DNA of 39,523 nt from a virus: positions 1 through 39,523 of the IMG/VR virus record IMGVR_UViG_3300027791_001659, one strand, 5' to 3'. Shown here piece after piece: positions 21,117 to 30,273 of this stretch; positions within the stretch are counted from its first letter, which is position 1, and every line of letters begins with the position of its first letter. The notes below the pieces were generated by a model. That model was not told where the DNA came from and did no database searches. It saw nothing but the letters and a program-made list of their open reading frames with translations. The position numbers and the translations under genes were made by a program.

Positions 21117-22220
21117 TTAAAGTTCGAATCCGTCAAACGTGTTTTCTTCAACATCTTGTTTAACACCGCCAATGATATAGCTTTCAATTTCTGTTTCTTG
21201 AGGTGCTACTTGTAAGCCTGAGCTTGATAACCAATGTTGTGTCCACGGTAACGGATTAGTGTTTAGAGGGCGATCATAAATTGTGTTTAGGCCAAGACCT
21301 TTTAAACGCTTGTTTGCAATAAACTCAACATAAGCATGTAACAAATTAGCATTAAGACCTACAATAGATCCTTTTTCAAACAAGTAGTCTGCCCAACGTT
21401 TTTCTTCGTCTACGCATGTACGCCACATTTCGTATGTTTCTTCTTCACACTCTTTTGCAATTTTAATAAAGTCTGGGTCATCGTTGCCTTTAGCCCAATG
21501 CTTAAGAATGTGTGTAGAAAGGTTAAGGTGTGTTGCTTCGTCTCGTGCAATCAATGAAATAATCTTTGCAGAGCCTTCCATCTTTTTAAGTTCACCAAAC
21601 GCAAAAGTACAAGCAAACGATACATAAAAACGCAAACCTTCTAAGATGTTTACAGTCATCATTGCTTTGTACAGTTGCTTCTTAACTTCATACAGTGTAC
21701 CTTTACCTTTGTACATGTGGTTTGTTACCATATCGTGAAACTTGTCGTACTCACGTGATACGCTTTCTGCCCTTGCAATAATCTGTTCGTCATCTAAGAT
21801 AGTATCAAATACTTCTGCAGGATCGGAATATACATTTTTAACAATGTGTGTATAGCTACGTGAGTGGATAGTTTCTTGGAAGTCCCATGCTACAATACAA
21901 CTTTCTAATTCTGGATTAGAACAGTAAGGTAAAAAGTTTAGACAAGGTCCGCGGCCTTGGACACTATCAAGTAGTGTTTGGTATTTTAGATTAGACGTAA
22001 AGATATGTTTTTGAGCTTCTGTAAACTCAGCATAGTCTCCACGATCTTTTTGTAGACTTACTTCTTCAGGTCTCCAAAAATACCCAAGCATAGTCTGATT
22101 TAATTTGTCATACTCCGGATACCGGAATACATCATAACGTTGTGTATTTTGATCTGCACCAAAGAACATATGCTCTTTAGTAAAGTCTACTTTATTTCTA
22201 TTAAAAACGGTCTTGTTCAC
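21117..22220 (-). CDS. nrdB: Class Ia ribonucleotide reductase, small subunit
   Basis: 367 aa, GTG start (GAGGA 9 nt upstream), N-terminus like T4 NrdB (TVFN...MFFG). WDFQETIHSRSYTHIVKNVY holds the iron ligands Glu and His and the radical Tyr (E-T-I-H-S-R-S-Y); IARDEATHLNLSTHILKHW holds the second Glu/His pair. The C-terminus ENTFDGFEL is the peptide that docks on NrdA. It forms the tyrosyl-radical diiron protein that drives dNTP synthesis. Starts 12 nt after nrdA. Confidence 0.97.
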   Translation of the reverse strand: MNKTVFNRNKVDFTKEHMFFGADQNTQRYDVFRYPEYDKLNQTMLGYFWRPEEVSLQKDRGDYAEFTEAQKHIFTSNLKYQTLLDSVQGRGPCLNFLPYCSNPELESCIVAWDFQETIHSRSYTHIVKNVYSDPAEVFDTILDDEQIIARAESVSREYDKFHDMVTNHMYKGKGTLYEVKKQLYKAMMTVNILEGLRFYVSFACTFAFGELKKMEGSAKIISLIARDEATHLNLSTHILKHWAKGNDDPDFIKIAKECEEETYEMWRTCVDEEKRWADYLFEKGSIVGLNANLLHAYVEFIANKRLKGLGLNTIYDRPLNTNPLPWTQHWLSSSGLQVAPQETEIESYIIGGVKQDVEENTFDGFEL

Positions 22221-22232
22221 TGTGTGTCTTCC

Positions 22233-24542
22233 TCAAATATTACATGCTTCGCACTCATCATCTTCCAACACAGGAAGAGTAGAGCCATTCATTAATGGCT
22301 GTTCTTCAACAGCCGCTTCTTTATCCTCATCACCTTTAAAATCGTAGGTGTTTTGATAGTATGATGTCTTCCAACCTAACTTGTAAGTTGTTAACATATC
22401 TTTCATCATTACACTCATCGGAACTTCGTTGTTCTCGTAGTGTAATGGATTGTATGACCAATTACCACTAATGGATTGATCAAAGAATTTTTGCATTGCA
22501 GCCACTACGTTAATATAACCATCGTTGTTTGGCATATCCCAAAGTAATGTATAAAAGTTCTTTAACTGCGAATACTGTGGAACAACTTGTTTAAGAGGCC
22601 CTTTCTTTGACTTCTTAACGGACAAGAATCCCCTGGGTGGTTCAATTCCATTGGTAGCGTTCGACACAACGGAACTGCTCTCCGAAGGCATTTGTGCGGA
22701 CAATGTGCTGTGCCTGAGTCCATGTTCCTTAATCTGTACTCGTAAAGCCTCCCAATCATACTGCAACTCCGCTTTAACTACTTTATCGATATCTTTCTTG
22801 TAAGTGTCGATTGGTAGTATGCCTTCGCTGTATTTAGTTTGGGGGTAAGCTGTACATGCTCCACGTTCTTGAGCAAGTTTGTTACTTGCAACTAACAAGT
22901 AGTATTGAAATGCTTCTGTTAGTTCGTGTACAAGTTTCCATGCATCATGCTCGCTATACTTTACTTTGTTTTTTGCAAGATAGTGTGCAAGGCCAATATA
23001 GCCTATACCTAAGGAACGTCTTGCTTTGGTACTAACTTCAGCAGCCTTAACTGGATACCCTTGATAGTCAATAATCTCTTCTAGTGCTCTTACTGCTAGT
23101 TCACACAACGGCTCAAGTTCTTCTAGGTGATTAATAAGTCCTACATTAATAGCTGACAAAATACACAATGCAATTTCGCCTTCTTCGTCATCAATGTGCT
23201 GAATAGGTTTAGTTGGCAATGTAATTTCTTGACACAAGTTACTCATAAACACAGGATCTTTAAATGAGCTGTGTGAGTTACAGTGGTCAACATTCATAAT
23301 ATAGATACGTCCTGTTTCAGCACGTTCTTTTAATAGATTACCAAACAACTCTTTTGCTGGAATTGTTTTCTTTCTAATAGATGTCTTGCGCTCTGCTTTT
23401 TCGTATACTTCTTTAAACAATTCGTTATTGCCTGAAAAGAATGCATCATACACTTCTGGAACATCATGCGGCGAGAAAAGAGTAATGTTGCCGTTACTCA
23501 AAAGTCTTTCATAGAACAACTTGTTAATTTGAATAGAATAATCTAATCTGCGTACACGGTTGTCTTCAGTTCCTTTGTTATTTTTTAGTACAAGGATGTC
23601 ATCAATTTCGTAGTGCCAAATAGGAAAGTGTGTAGTTGCACTACCACCACGTACACCATTTTGTGTACAACTTCTAACTGTTGATTCGTAAACTTTTAGG
23701 AATGGGATCACACCTGTGTGTGCTACTTCTCCACCTCTGATTTTAGAGTTAATAGCTCTCGTACGACCCGAATTAATACCAATGCCTGCTCTTTGAGCAA
23801 TGTAATACCCGATAGCACTGTTACTGCTAAAGATACTAGGCAAAGTATCATCAACGTCAACCAGAACGCAACTAGCAAACTGCCGGATTGGAGTACGAAC
23901 GCCAGCCATGACTGGTGTTGGTATGTTGATTTTAAAAAGACTGGTCGCATCGTAATACCTCTTAACATATGATAATCGTGTATCTGCAGGATAGTCAGCA
24001 AATAGTGTAGCTGCAATCATCATGTACATAAATTGTGGAGTTTCGTAAATATCTCCGTTACTTCTATCTTGGCAAAGATACTTGTCAACTACTTGACGCA
24101 GGCCAGCATAGGTAAAATCTTCATTACGCTCATGTTTAATCCAGGTATTCATCTTTTTAAGTTCTGTATCAGAATACTTGTCTTTGATAGCAGGGTCGTA
24201 CACCTTACGCTTAATATTATCATCAATTATTTGGCTGAGAGACTGATGTTCATAACGCTTGTAAACTTTCTTATGCAGACCGTATAATAATAATCGTGCT
24301 GCTGCAAACTGGTAGTTGGGTGCTTCTAGACTAATAAGGTCATTTGCACTTCTAATTAAAATTTCTTGGATTTCTTCTGATGTCATACCATCGTAGAATT
24401 GTAAGTCTGCGTTCATTTCAATCTGTGAACTACTTACTCCAGCAAGTTCAGAACATGCTTCTTCTACAACAAAATGCATTTTGTCTAAGTCGAGTAGTTC
24501 TTTTTCTCCTGATCGTTTTGTGATGTAAATTTCTTTGCTCAT
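22233..24542 (-). CDS. nrdA: Class Ia ribonucleotide reductase, large subunit
   Basis: 769 aa from ATG 24542 (GAGAG just upstream; the longer frame adds 19 unlikely residues). N-terminal ATP-cone (ITKRSGEKELLDLDKMHFVV). Catalytic domain: FASCVLVDVDD, GIGINSGRTRA, FMSNLCQEITLPT (the N-x-C-x-E active-site set), HSTLSAQMPSESSSVVSNAT and GIEPPRGFLSVKKSKKG. The C-terminus ECEACNI carries the redox Cys pair reached by glutaredoxin. An early-type promoter lies 110 nt upstream. Confidence 0.97.
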   Translation of the reverse strand: MSKEIYITKRSGEKELLDLDKMHFVVEEACSELAGVSSSQIEMNADLQFYDGMTSEEIQEILIRSANDLISLEAPNYQFAAARLLLYGLHKKVYKRYEHQSLSQIIDDNIKRKVYDPAIKDKYSDTELKKMNTWIKHERNEDFTYAGLRQVVDKYLCQDRSNGDIYETPQFMYMMIAATLFADYPADTRLSYVKRYYDATSLFKINIPTPVMAGVRTPIRQFASCVLVDVDDTLPSIFSSNSAIGYYIAQRAGIGINSGRTRAINSKIRGGEVAHTGVIPFLKVYESTVRSCTQNGVRGGSATTHFPIWHYEIDDILVLKNNKGTEDNRVRRLDYSIQINKLFYERLLSNGNITLFSPHDVPEVYDAFFSGNNELFKEVYEKAERKTSIRKKTIPAKELFGNLLKERAETGRIYIMNVDHCNSHSSFKDPVFMSNLCQEITLPTKPIQHIDDEEGEIALCILSAINVGLINHLEELEPLCELAVRALEEIIDYQGYPVKAAEVSTKARRSLGIGYIGLAHYLAKNKVKYSEHDAWKLVHELTEAFQYYLLVASNKLAQERGACTAYPQTKYSEGILPIDTYKKDIDKVVKAELQYDWEALRVQIKEHGLRHSTLSAQMPSESSSVVSNATNGIEPPRGFLSVKKSKKGPLKQVVPQYSQLKNFYTLLWDMPNNDGYINVVAAMQKFFDQSISGNWSYNPLHYENNEVPMSVMMKDMLTTYKLGWKTSYYQNTYDFKGDEDKEAAVEEQPLMNGSTLPVLEDDECEACNI

Positions 24543-24652
24543 ATGTCTCTCATTCTTGTGTGTACAGAGGTATTTAGTATTGGTGACACTGCCTGCCATG
24601 CCATAGCTGGCTGAAACTTTTTACCTCTGGTCCTGTTTAAAGTTCTTAATTA

Positions 24653-24681
24653 AGTATAACGTCAGATTGTGTGAAGAGCAA
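24653..24681 (-). promoter_or_regulatory. Sigma70-like promoter of nrdA-nrdB-grx
   Basis: Minus strand TTGCTC (24681-24676), 17 nt, TATACT (24658-24653). About 110 nt of leader before the nrdA ATG. A palindrome AGAAAAATA-AAT-ATTTTTCT-like sequence (24681-24700) lies just upstream of the -35. Confidence 0.6.
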
Positions 24682-24712
24682 GAAAAATATTTATTTTTCT
24701 TACTCATTTGGA

Positions 24713-26290
24713 CTATATTCCGTACTGTATATCAAACGATAGGTCGCCGGTAGCGCCTGTCGCAATTGGATTCTTGTAGGATAATACAACCGTGTCTATA
24801 CCACTGTCAGTGTCGTTGTCACGCAACGATGCTGCAAATTCAAACCCGGTCATAAGTATGCCGCCTGTTGAAGTTACAGAAGTATCTGAATACTCGTAGT
24901 TGTCGGAAATTGATAGTTTAGACACATCATCTCCGATTGTAATGTGTGCTGTGCCTTTTCTAATGTGGTTTGCTAGCCTTAGTGTGTAGTTTAATGTAAT
25001 AAATGTATTCATTGCTGAAAATACTGCAACAGGTCTAAAACTGTCAGTTGTATAAACTGGCGAATAGTTTCTGTCATTTAAACTTGTTAAGTCACTACCA
25101 GATACTTCAGCTATTGCTGCTACTGTTTCTGTGTTTACAATACCTGCATCTTGTTGTCTGTCACTAGTACAATCTTTTACTACGTTGTTTCTACTTTCAC
25201 CAAACGTAACAATGTTTGTTGTTGGGTTAGCAGATGAGCCTGTGCCGTTTCCGCAACTAACAAAATCACATCTGTTAATTATTGTACCATACCCGTATAC
25301 TGATTTAAATGCTTGGGCAGCAACTTCAGTAAAGTTACAGTCGTTAACAATCCAGTTGTTACCTTGACCTACAACACCATTAATGTATATACCGGTGTCT
25401 AACTCATTAAAGTTACAGTCAATGATTTGAACTTTAGTGTTTGTAACAATAGTTTGTGTACTCTTAATACCAATTGAGTTTTCTTTAAAGGTACAATTTT
25501 TAAATTTAATATTATCTACTTTTAGTCCAGCAAGATCGTTGTCCCAAATAACTGCGGCTGGCTCAGTTGCATATGAAGATACCACGTTACCTAGATTGTA
25601 TTCGCCCTTAAAGATAACACTGTTGAACTCTGCATCTTTAAGTCCTGTTAATACTAACGAACCCGATGAACGCTTTAATGTAATATTATGTATTTCAATG
25701 TTAGACGGTCTATCGCTACTTGAGAATGAAGCAAGAGCTGTTCCGTTAGCACTGATAAGCTGAATGTTTGTTGTGTCAAGATTTAGTACTGCACCACTAG
25801 CTGTTTCGCCTCTAATGATTGCATTACTAGGAATTTTAAGATCTTGTGTAAACAAGTACTCGCCGTTTGGTACTACTAGTACTTTCTTAAAGTTAGGATC
25901 AGCATTTCTAAATAACTGTGTAAATGCATTTTCAAAAGCTGTAACGTTGTCAGTTGAGCCGTCACTAACTGCTCCAAAGTCTGCAACACTAACTTCAATT
26001 TCGTCAATCTTTCCTAGTAGTGTACGTGATGTACTCTGTGTAATTGATGGTGTTGTAGAAGAGAATTTGTAACTAGATGCTAGTTCTAATATATTATCGT
26101 GCTCTGTTAGTACTTTTGTGTTACCAACAGCAGGTGCGCCTTCCTGTGTAGACCCATTACCAATATAAAGTTCTTGTGTGTCTACTGCCCAAGCCAATTC
26201 TGCTGAACTTAACTGTGGTACACCACTTGAGGAGTTCTTTTTACCTCTACGGATTTGAATCTTTGATATTTGAACTACAGCCACGTGCAT
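24713..26290 (-). CDS. Tail fibre/spike with Mtd-type N-terminus and beta-helix
   Basis: 525 aa. The N-terminus ISKIQIRRGKKNSSSGVPQL, SSAELAWAVDTQELYIGNGS resembles the Mtd-N attachment domain of phage fibres. From residue 95 VSVADFGAVSDGSTDNVTAF, ENAF starts a pectate-lyase-like right-handed beta-helix with parallel rungs (NIEIHNITLKRSSGSLVLTG, NIKFKNCTFKENSIGIKSTQ, VQIIDCNFNELDTGIYINGV). The C-terminal about 120 residues form a separate beta domain. Probable receptor-binding or polysaccharide-cleaving tail protein. Late promoter 22 nt upstream and AGGAG at the start. Confidence 0.8.
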   Translation of the reverse strand: MHVAVVQISKIQIRRGKKNSSSGVPQLSSAELAWAVDTQELYIGNGSTQEGAPAVGNTKVLTEHDNILELASSYKFSSTTPSITQSTSRTLLGKIDEIEVSVADFGAVSDGSTDNVTAFENAFTQLFRNADPNFKKVLVVPNGEYLFTQDLKIPSNAIIRGETASGAVLNLDTTNIQLISANGTALASFSSSDRPSNIEIHNITLKRSSGSLVLTGLKDAEFNSVIFKGEYNLGNVVSSYATEPAAVIWDNDLAGLKVDNIKFKNCTFKENSIGIKSTQTIVTNTKVQIIDCNFNELDTGIYINGVVGQGNNWIVNDCNFTEVAAQAFKSVYGYGTIINRCDFVSCGNGTGSSANPTTNIVTFGESRNNVVKDCTSDRQQDAGIVNTETVAAIAEVSGSDLTSLNDRNYSPVYTTDSFRPVAVFSAMNTFITLNYTLRLANHIRKGTAHITIGDDVSKLSISDNYEYSDTSVTSTGGILMTGFEFAASLRDNDTDSGIDTVVLSYKNPIATGATGDLSFDIQYGI

Positions 26291-26312
26291 TGCTCCTAAT
26301 AATTTATATTAG

Positions 26313-26320
26313 TATTTATA
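26313..26320 (-). promoter_or_regulatory. Late promoter of the tail fibre gene
   Basis: Minus strand TATAAATA, full T4 late consensus, 22 nt before the ATG at 26290. Confidence 0.75.
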
Positions 26321-27454
26321 TCAATTGTCCTTCAACTCAGCGAACGCTCGGTTCATTTGTTGGATTTGTTTGCGGTTTATTTTATGTAGTACTCTGTAGT
26401 TGTGATCTACTATCTCTTGTATCTCTTCTGGGTACAATTTAACCATTTCACGGAGTTTATTAGCAGCTTCTACTGTTGCTCTAACGTTACCTTGATAGTT
26501 TTCTTTAATAAACTTTTCAAATGTATGAAATCCTTTAGTTTTAAGGTCATGCAATATACCATTAGTACCTTGTATAACAAACGGACTTCTATTAAGTATT
26601 GCTCTATAAGTCTTTTCTGTAATAAATGTATGCTGCATAGGCTGTGTATACTCCCATGTTTCGCATATGTAACTTACACAAGAGTTGTTATAGATTTTAT
26701 AAGTGTCATTAGAATACCCTTGAGATGTACTAGGATCGTAATCAGGAACACTTACGCTATCAGCAGGACCCCAATGCGGTTCAATTGCTTCTAAGAATAG
26801 TTTTTCTATAGTTTCAGGCAAAGATTTGTTAAAAGCTAGATCGCTGGAAGAGCCTAATAACCCCATAACCGAATTGTCTAGAAGCTGTTGCTTCCAAAAT
26901 TCATAAAGAACTTCTGTTCTTTTGTTCTTTCCTACTCTACCTAGCAGTAAATTAATATTAGGCTCTCGTTCAACAACAGGCATAGTACACACAGGCATAC
27001 CATTTAGTTCTCGTTGTACTGCTGATATTGCAAATAAATCTATATACTGCGTTTTGTGACGGAACTTAGTTGAGCCTTTGTCCTGCCACTGTGCTGAAGA
27101 GTTTAGTAATACAAGTTTTCGTTCTTGAGGGACAAGTCTAGTTATTTTAAGCAACCTATCAAAATCAGTTTGGCTAATGCCGTCTTCATATGTAAAGTTG
27201 AATACAACATAAGTTTTATTTGATTTGCGCCATCTAAATTTAATAACCTTTCGTATTTTATCTAGATAGGTCAAATCCGAAGCTGTTGCTAGATTTATAA
27301 AAACAAAGTATGGACACTTAGAAAGCTGTAATCGTGCATCTAAATAAGGATCTGTTGTGTTTTGATCCTTAGGAAGATAGCTTGTTAATTCATTTAGATT
27401 ATGAGTTGTTGGATCAAAGAATAATGACTTCTCACCAATAGACAACTGTTCCAT
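26321..27454 (-). CDS. Putative glycosyltransferase-like protein
   Basis: 377 aa. The C-terminal third has TFITEKTYRAILNRSPFVIQ, GTNGILHDLKTKGFHTFEKF: an E-K-T/S-x-x-x-x-x-x-x-P-F-V-x-x-G motif followed by L-x-x-L-K-x-x-G-F, like nucleotide-sugar-binding ends of GT10-like/exostosin-like transferases in marine phages. The N-terminal half is unassigned (CPYFVFINLATASDLTYLDK). It lies directly behind the fibre gene's promoter region and could modify the fibre, DNA or the host surface. Moderate family confidence only. Confidence 0.5.
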   Translation of the reverse strand: MEQLSIGEKSLFFDPTTHNLNELTSYLPKDQNTTDPYLDARLQLSKCPYFVFINLATASDLTYLDKIRKVIKFRWRKSNKTYVVFNFTYEDGISQTDFDRLLKITRLVPQERKLVLLNSSAQWQDKGSTKFRHKTQYIDLFAISAVQRELNGMPVCTMPVVEREPNINLLLGRVGKNKRTEVLYEFWKQQLLDNSVMGLLGSSSDLAFNKSLPETIEKLFLEAIEPHWGPADSVSVPDYDPSTSQGYSNDTYKIYNNSCVSYICETWEYTQPMQHTFITEKTYRAILNRSPFVIQGTNGILHDLKTKGFHTFEKFIKENYQGNVRATVEAANKLREMVKLYPEEIQEIVDHNYRVLHKINRKQIQQMNRAFAELKDN

Positions 27455-27457
27455 TGC

Positions 27458-28168
27458 CTAACTCTTTAGTGCGTAATATTCTTCTACTTTAGATAGCCAC
27501 TTGTCTTGATACTCGTTCCAGTTATCTGGAGTAAGATCAAACTGTTGGTATTGCAAATCTCTACTGCACATAAAAATGTGACCTTCACGTATCTCTGTGC
27601 CGTACACTTCGTTGTGTGCCATTGCATATGCTACCATCTGTAAGAAGTAATCTTCTACCCACTCTAATTTCTTAGGCTTGTTAGTTTGCTTATGGTCCAT
27701 AATCGCTGGATTGCCTTTGAACACACCGCATAAATCAGTTGTGCCTGAGTACAGTCCAGGATAGTATAATGATTGTTCCATACCCCATACTTCGTCTACA
27801 TGCTTTAAGCCATTCTCAATAATGACATCTGCCATTTTGTTTGCTTGTACATGTACAGGGTTGTTACCAGGTTGTCTTTGTATTCCTACAATAAAACGTT
27901 CTAAGTTGGCATGCATAGCTGTGCCAACCCCTGCAGCTTCTGTTACAATTTGTTGTGCTTTTGCTTCGCCTACTCGCTTCTTCCACAGATTTAAATGGGT
28001 CATGTCTTTAGTTGCACCAAGGATTGTAGTTACACTAGGTAGCTTTTCTCCATCGGGTGTCAAGTAAACTCGCTTACGAGTTACAGGATCATTCATCTGT
28101 TTGAGAGGTTTATAATCGAATTTTTCAACGAACGGTGGTGGGTCGAGTACTGTTATTTGATCTGTCAT
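27458..28168 (-). CDS. PD-(D/E)XK superfamily nuclease
   Basis: 236 aa. KLPSVTTILGATKD opens a RecB/Cas4-like exonuclease domain; GVGTAMHANLERFI has the conserved G-x-x-x-H; YSGTTDLCGVF and AIMDHKQTNK give the D and D-x-K core; YFLQMVAYAMAHNEVYG is the Q-x-x-x-Y motif. This set defines the RecB-type PD-(D/E)XK nucleases used in phage recombination and DNA processing. A promoter ends only 7 nt before the ATG, so the mRNA may be leaderless. Confidence 0.85.
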   Translation of the reverse strand: MTDQITVLDPPPFVEKFDYKPLKQMNDPVTRKRVYLTPDGEKLPSVTTILGATKDMTHLNLWKKRVGEAKAQQIVTEAAGVGTAMHANLERFIVGIQRQPGNNPVHVQANKMADVIIENGLKHVDEVWGMEQSLYYPGLYSGTTDLCGVFKGNPAIMDHKQTNKPKKLEWVEDYFLQMVAYAMAHNEVYGTEIREGHIFMCSRDLQYQQFDLTPDNWNEYQDKWLSKVEEYYALKS

Positions 28169-28175
28169 ACTGTAT

Positions 28176-28204
28176 ATATTACAGCCTTTCTATCTAGTTG
28201 TCAA
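28176..28204 (-). promoter_or_regulatory. Sigma70 promoter directly before an ATG
   Basis: Minus strand TTGACA (28204-28199), 17 nt, TAATAT (28181-28176). The gene starts at 28168, about the predicted transcription start. Confidence 0.65.
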
Positions 28205-28212
28205 GTGTGAAT

Positions 28213-28581
28213 TTAAACTTCTTGTGCCAATTGTTGTGGAGCTGCTGTTGCTGCTGTTTGATCAACTGCATCTTGACTGCTCTGATCACTTTGTGGTGAT
28301 TGAGGATCTGCGTCTGGTGCTCCCGGAACATTTAGCTCAATGCCGTCGGCATTAAAGTTCTTAACTAGCGTTTGGATTGCAGGACTTGAGTCGTAAATTG
28401 CTTTAAACGTTTCGTAGTCTGCTGCTAGTTGGATTTTAGTTTTAAGTGCTAATTGAGATAATGCTTCCCAATTTAGTTTAGCTGGTGCTTTTTTCATTTC
28501 AGCACGACCAATAATGTTTTTTAACAAAATAACATATTTGTCTACAGTTTCGTCTGTGCCTTCAAATTCAAAAATTCTCAT
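28213..28581 (-). CDS. Hypothetical protein with CTS-like N-terminus
   Basis: 122 aa. MRIFEFEGTDETVDKYVILL opens with the M-R-x-F-E-F tag seen in other genes here. A helical core (KLNWEALSQLALKTKIQLAA) is followed by a low-complexity Gln/Ser/Asp/Ala tail (QSPQSDQSSQDAVDQTAATA). Its stop-start junction with the upstream gene overlaps by 1 nt. Possible head core or internal protein; not recognised. Confidence 0.6.
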   Translation of the reverse strand: MRIFEFEGTDETVDKYVILLKNIIGRAEMKKAPAKLNWEALSQLALKTKIQLAADYETFKAIYDSSPAIQTLVKNFNADGIELNVPGAPDADPQSPQSDQSSQDAVDQTAATAAPQQLAQEV

Positions 28582-28937
28582 TATCTAACTTGCGCCTGTG
28601 CTGTACGAAGCTCTCTAATTTGAGCTTCTAATTCGGATATTTTATCTTGATATTCTTTCTTTGCGACAGCAACTTCTTTGGTCTTTTCAGCTGGTGTTTG
28701 TGCTGTTGCACCTGTTGCACTTCGTGCATTATCGCCACGTCCTGCAAGTGCTGGTGCTAATTGGCCGCCCATGTCTCCTAGTTTAGCAATACCTAATCCA
28801 GCTCTGCCGGCTAGTTTAGCACCGCCAACTGCTGTCTTGACAACACCTTTAGCTAAGGAGCCTACGCCACGAGCTAAGGTACCAATACCTAATAGCTCTT
28901 CAAGCTCTTGATCTTTTGAGAACTCACTGAGTTTCAT
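28581..28937 (-). CDS. Hypothetical protein, Gly/Ala-rich
   Basis: 118 aa. MKLSEFSKDQELEELLGIGT is followed by a Gly/Ala-rich amphipathic region (GSLAKGVVKTAVGGAKLAGR) and a C-terminal coiled coil (EYQDKISELEAQIRELRTAQ). The M-K-x-S-E-F opening again resembles a head-targeting tag. It lies between two other structural-type genes. Function unknown. Confidence 0.6.
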   Translation of the reverse strand: MKLSEFSKDQELEELLGIGTLARGVGSLAKGVVKTAVGGAKLAGRAGLGIAKLGDMGGQLAPALAGRGDNARSATGATAQTPAEKTKEVAVAKKEYQDKISELEAQIRELRTAQAQVR

Positions 28938-28938
28938 G

Positions 28939-29739
28939 TTAACCTGCTAATGTTCTTAATAGATTGGATTCGTAGTTAATAGACTCACGCTTCTCACGGC
29001 CTGCTGTTTCCATTCCACCTGCTGACGGTTCTGCTGCTGCAAAATCATCTTCTGCTGGAGCTTCTGCATCCATTGGCTCTGCCGGAGCAGCCATATCAGC
29101 TTCGCCACCTTCTTCTGGTTCTGCACCTAACATTCCTGTTGCTGCTTCTTCACCAGTAAGCTGTCTAATTGACGTTGCTAATGTTTCACGTGTCTGTTTA
29201 AGATTTTCTAGTGCTTGTTGAATAGCTGGAGCACTTGCTTCTAAAAATGCTTTTGATTGTTCTGCGCCCATTTCGTCGCGGATTGAATCGCCTAATTGAA
29301 GTAGTGTTTCATTTTCCATACCGGAAAGTTCTTCAATCCAACGTCCAACTCGGTCAACCATAGTTTTAGCAGTTACAATAGCACTTGCTTGTTGGATCTC
29401 GCCTTCTGTTACTTTCATATCTTCTCCTGTTTCAGTCGCTTCAGCTTGGGGATTTGTTGCTGGAACTTCTAAATTATCAATTGCTGATTCTTCACGTTCT
29501 AATAGTTCTGCGTTTAATACATCTAACATAGCTTGAGCTTGATGAAATGCATCACTCTCTAAGTTTTCGTTAAATCCGTTTGCTGTTTTAGCATCGTGGA
29601 TTTGAGTACGTAACTTGTTACGTGCATCTTCTAACTTGGCAATGTCAAAGCCCTCAAGGTTTAGCTTCTTGCCAAACTGCTTGTACATGGACTCATTTAA
29701 CTTCGCAGCCCTTGTTCTAAATAATTCGTTATGTTTCAT
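28939..29739 (-). CDS. Candidate virion or scaffold protein
   Basis: 266 aa from ATG 29739 (GGGGA 9 nt upstream; the longer frame would use TTG 29754). Highly helical and acidic; middle NLEVPATNPQAEATETGEDM, C-terminal half rich in Ala/Glu/Pro (EAPAEDDFAAAEPSAGG). Scaffold or prohead core proteins have this composition, and a late promoter lies upstream (29774-29781). Not assigned to a family. Confidence 0.6.
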   Translation of the reverse strand: MKHNELFRTRAAKLNESMYKQFGKKLNLEGFDIAKLEDARNKLRTQIHDAKTANGFNENLESDAFHQAQAMLDVLNAELLEREESAIDNLEVPATNPQAEATETGEDMKVTEGEIQQASAIVTAKTMVDRVGRWIEELSGMENETLLQLGDSIRDEMGAEQSKAFLEASAPAIQQALENLKQTRETLATSIRQLTGEEAATGMLGAEPEEGGEADMAAPAEPMDAEAPAEDDFAAAEPSAGGMETAGREKRESINYESNLLRTLAG

Positions 29740-29773
29740 TTCGATAATCCCCAAATGTGTATTCTGTTACATG

Positions 29774-29781
29774 TATTTATT
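29774..29781 (-). promoter_or_regulatory. Candidate late promoter
   Basis: Minus strand AATAAATA at the end of the upstream gene, 35 nt before the ATG at 29739. Confidence 0.5.
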
Positions 29782-30221
29782 CAAAACGCCGCTAATCTCT
29801 CTGCTTCCGATTTAGCGTTGATCGCTTTGTACTTAGCATCTTCGTAGCGACACCACATAACTTCTGCTTTTACTTCGTCACAACTATTACATGCCCTATG
29901 ATATCTATCTAAAAATATGTTGCTATCTGTATAGTACCTGCTATAAAGTAGATCAGCAGCAAATAAACTATCTTGTAATGCTTTATCTTCATTCCATGCT
30001 AGTAAATTAGCTATTCTAATAGCAATAACATTTAAACTTATATCCTTATATACTAATTTATCTCTTTTTAATATATTCTTAAACGGTCCATCGGATTGTA
30101 TTAGTACATCTCCAACATGAATACCTTTTTCAGACGTTGAGGGTAGTATGGTTCCTTGTTCTAGGAACTCCCTATAAGTTTTGGTTACTAGTTGCTCAAA
30201 GCGTTTTGAAATGTTAGTCAT
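29781..30221 (-). CDS. Hypothetical protein
   Basis: 146 aa, not recognised. Mostly helical: FEQLVTKTYREFLEQGTILP, NVIAIRIANLLAWNEDKALQ, ADLLYSRYYTDSNIFLDRYH, CNSCDEVKAEVMWCRYEDAK. Four Cys residues near the C-terminus. Its ATG directly follows the U-run of a terminator hairpin, so its expression may depend on read-through or on a separate start. Confidence 0.6.
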   Translation of the reverse strand: MTNISKRFEQLVTKTYREFLEQGTILPSTSEKGIHVGDVLIQSDGPFKNILKRDKLVYKDISLNVIAIRIANLLAWNEDKALQDSLFAADLLYSRYYTDSNIFLDRYHRACNSCDEVKAEVMWCRYEDAKYKAINAKSEAERLAAF

Positions 30222-30246
30222 AAAAAAAAGGACCTTTTGTCCTTTG
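30222..30246 (-). terminator. Terminator hairpin abutting the start codon at 30221
   Basis: Minus-strand AAAGGAC-AAAAG-GUCCUUU with U8 that ends exactly at the ATG of the downstream gene. The only SD-like bases (AAGG) are inside the hairpin. Confidence 0.75.
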
Positions 30247-30273
30247 TATTTACAACTTATATATTTTGTTGGG

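Noticed and set aside
24713-26290. Diversity-generating retroelement linked to the Mtd-like fibre
   Set aside because: No reverse transcriptase and no template/variable repeat pair seen; only the N-terminal domain is similar.
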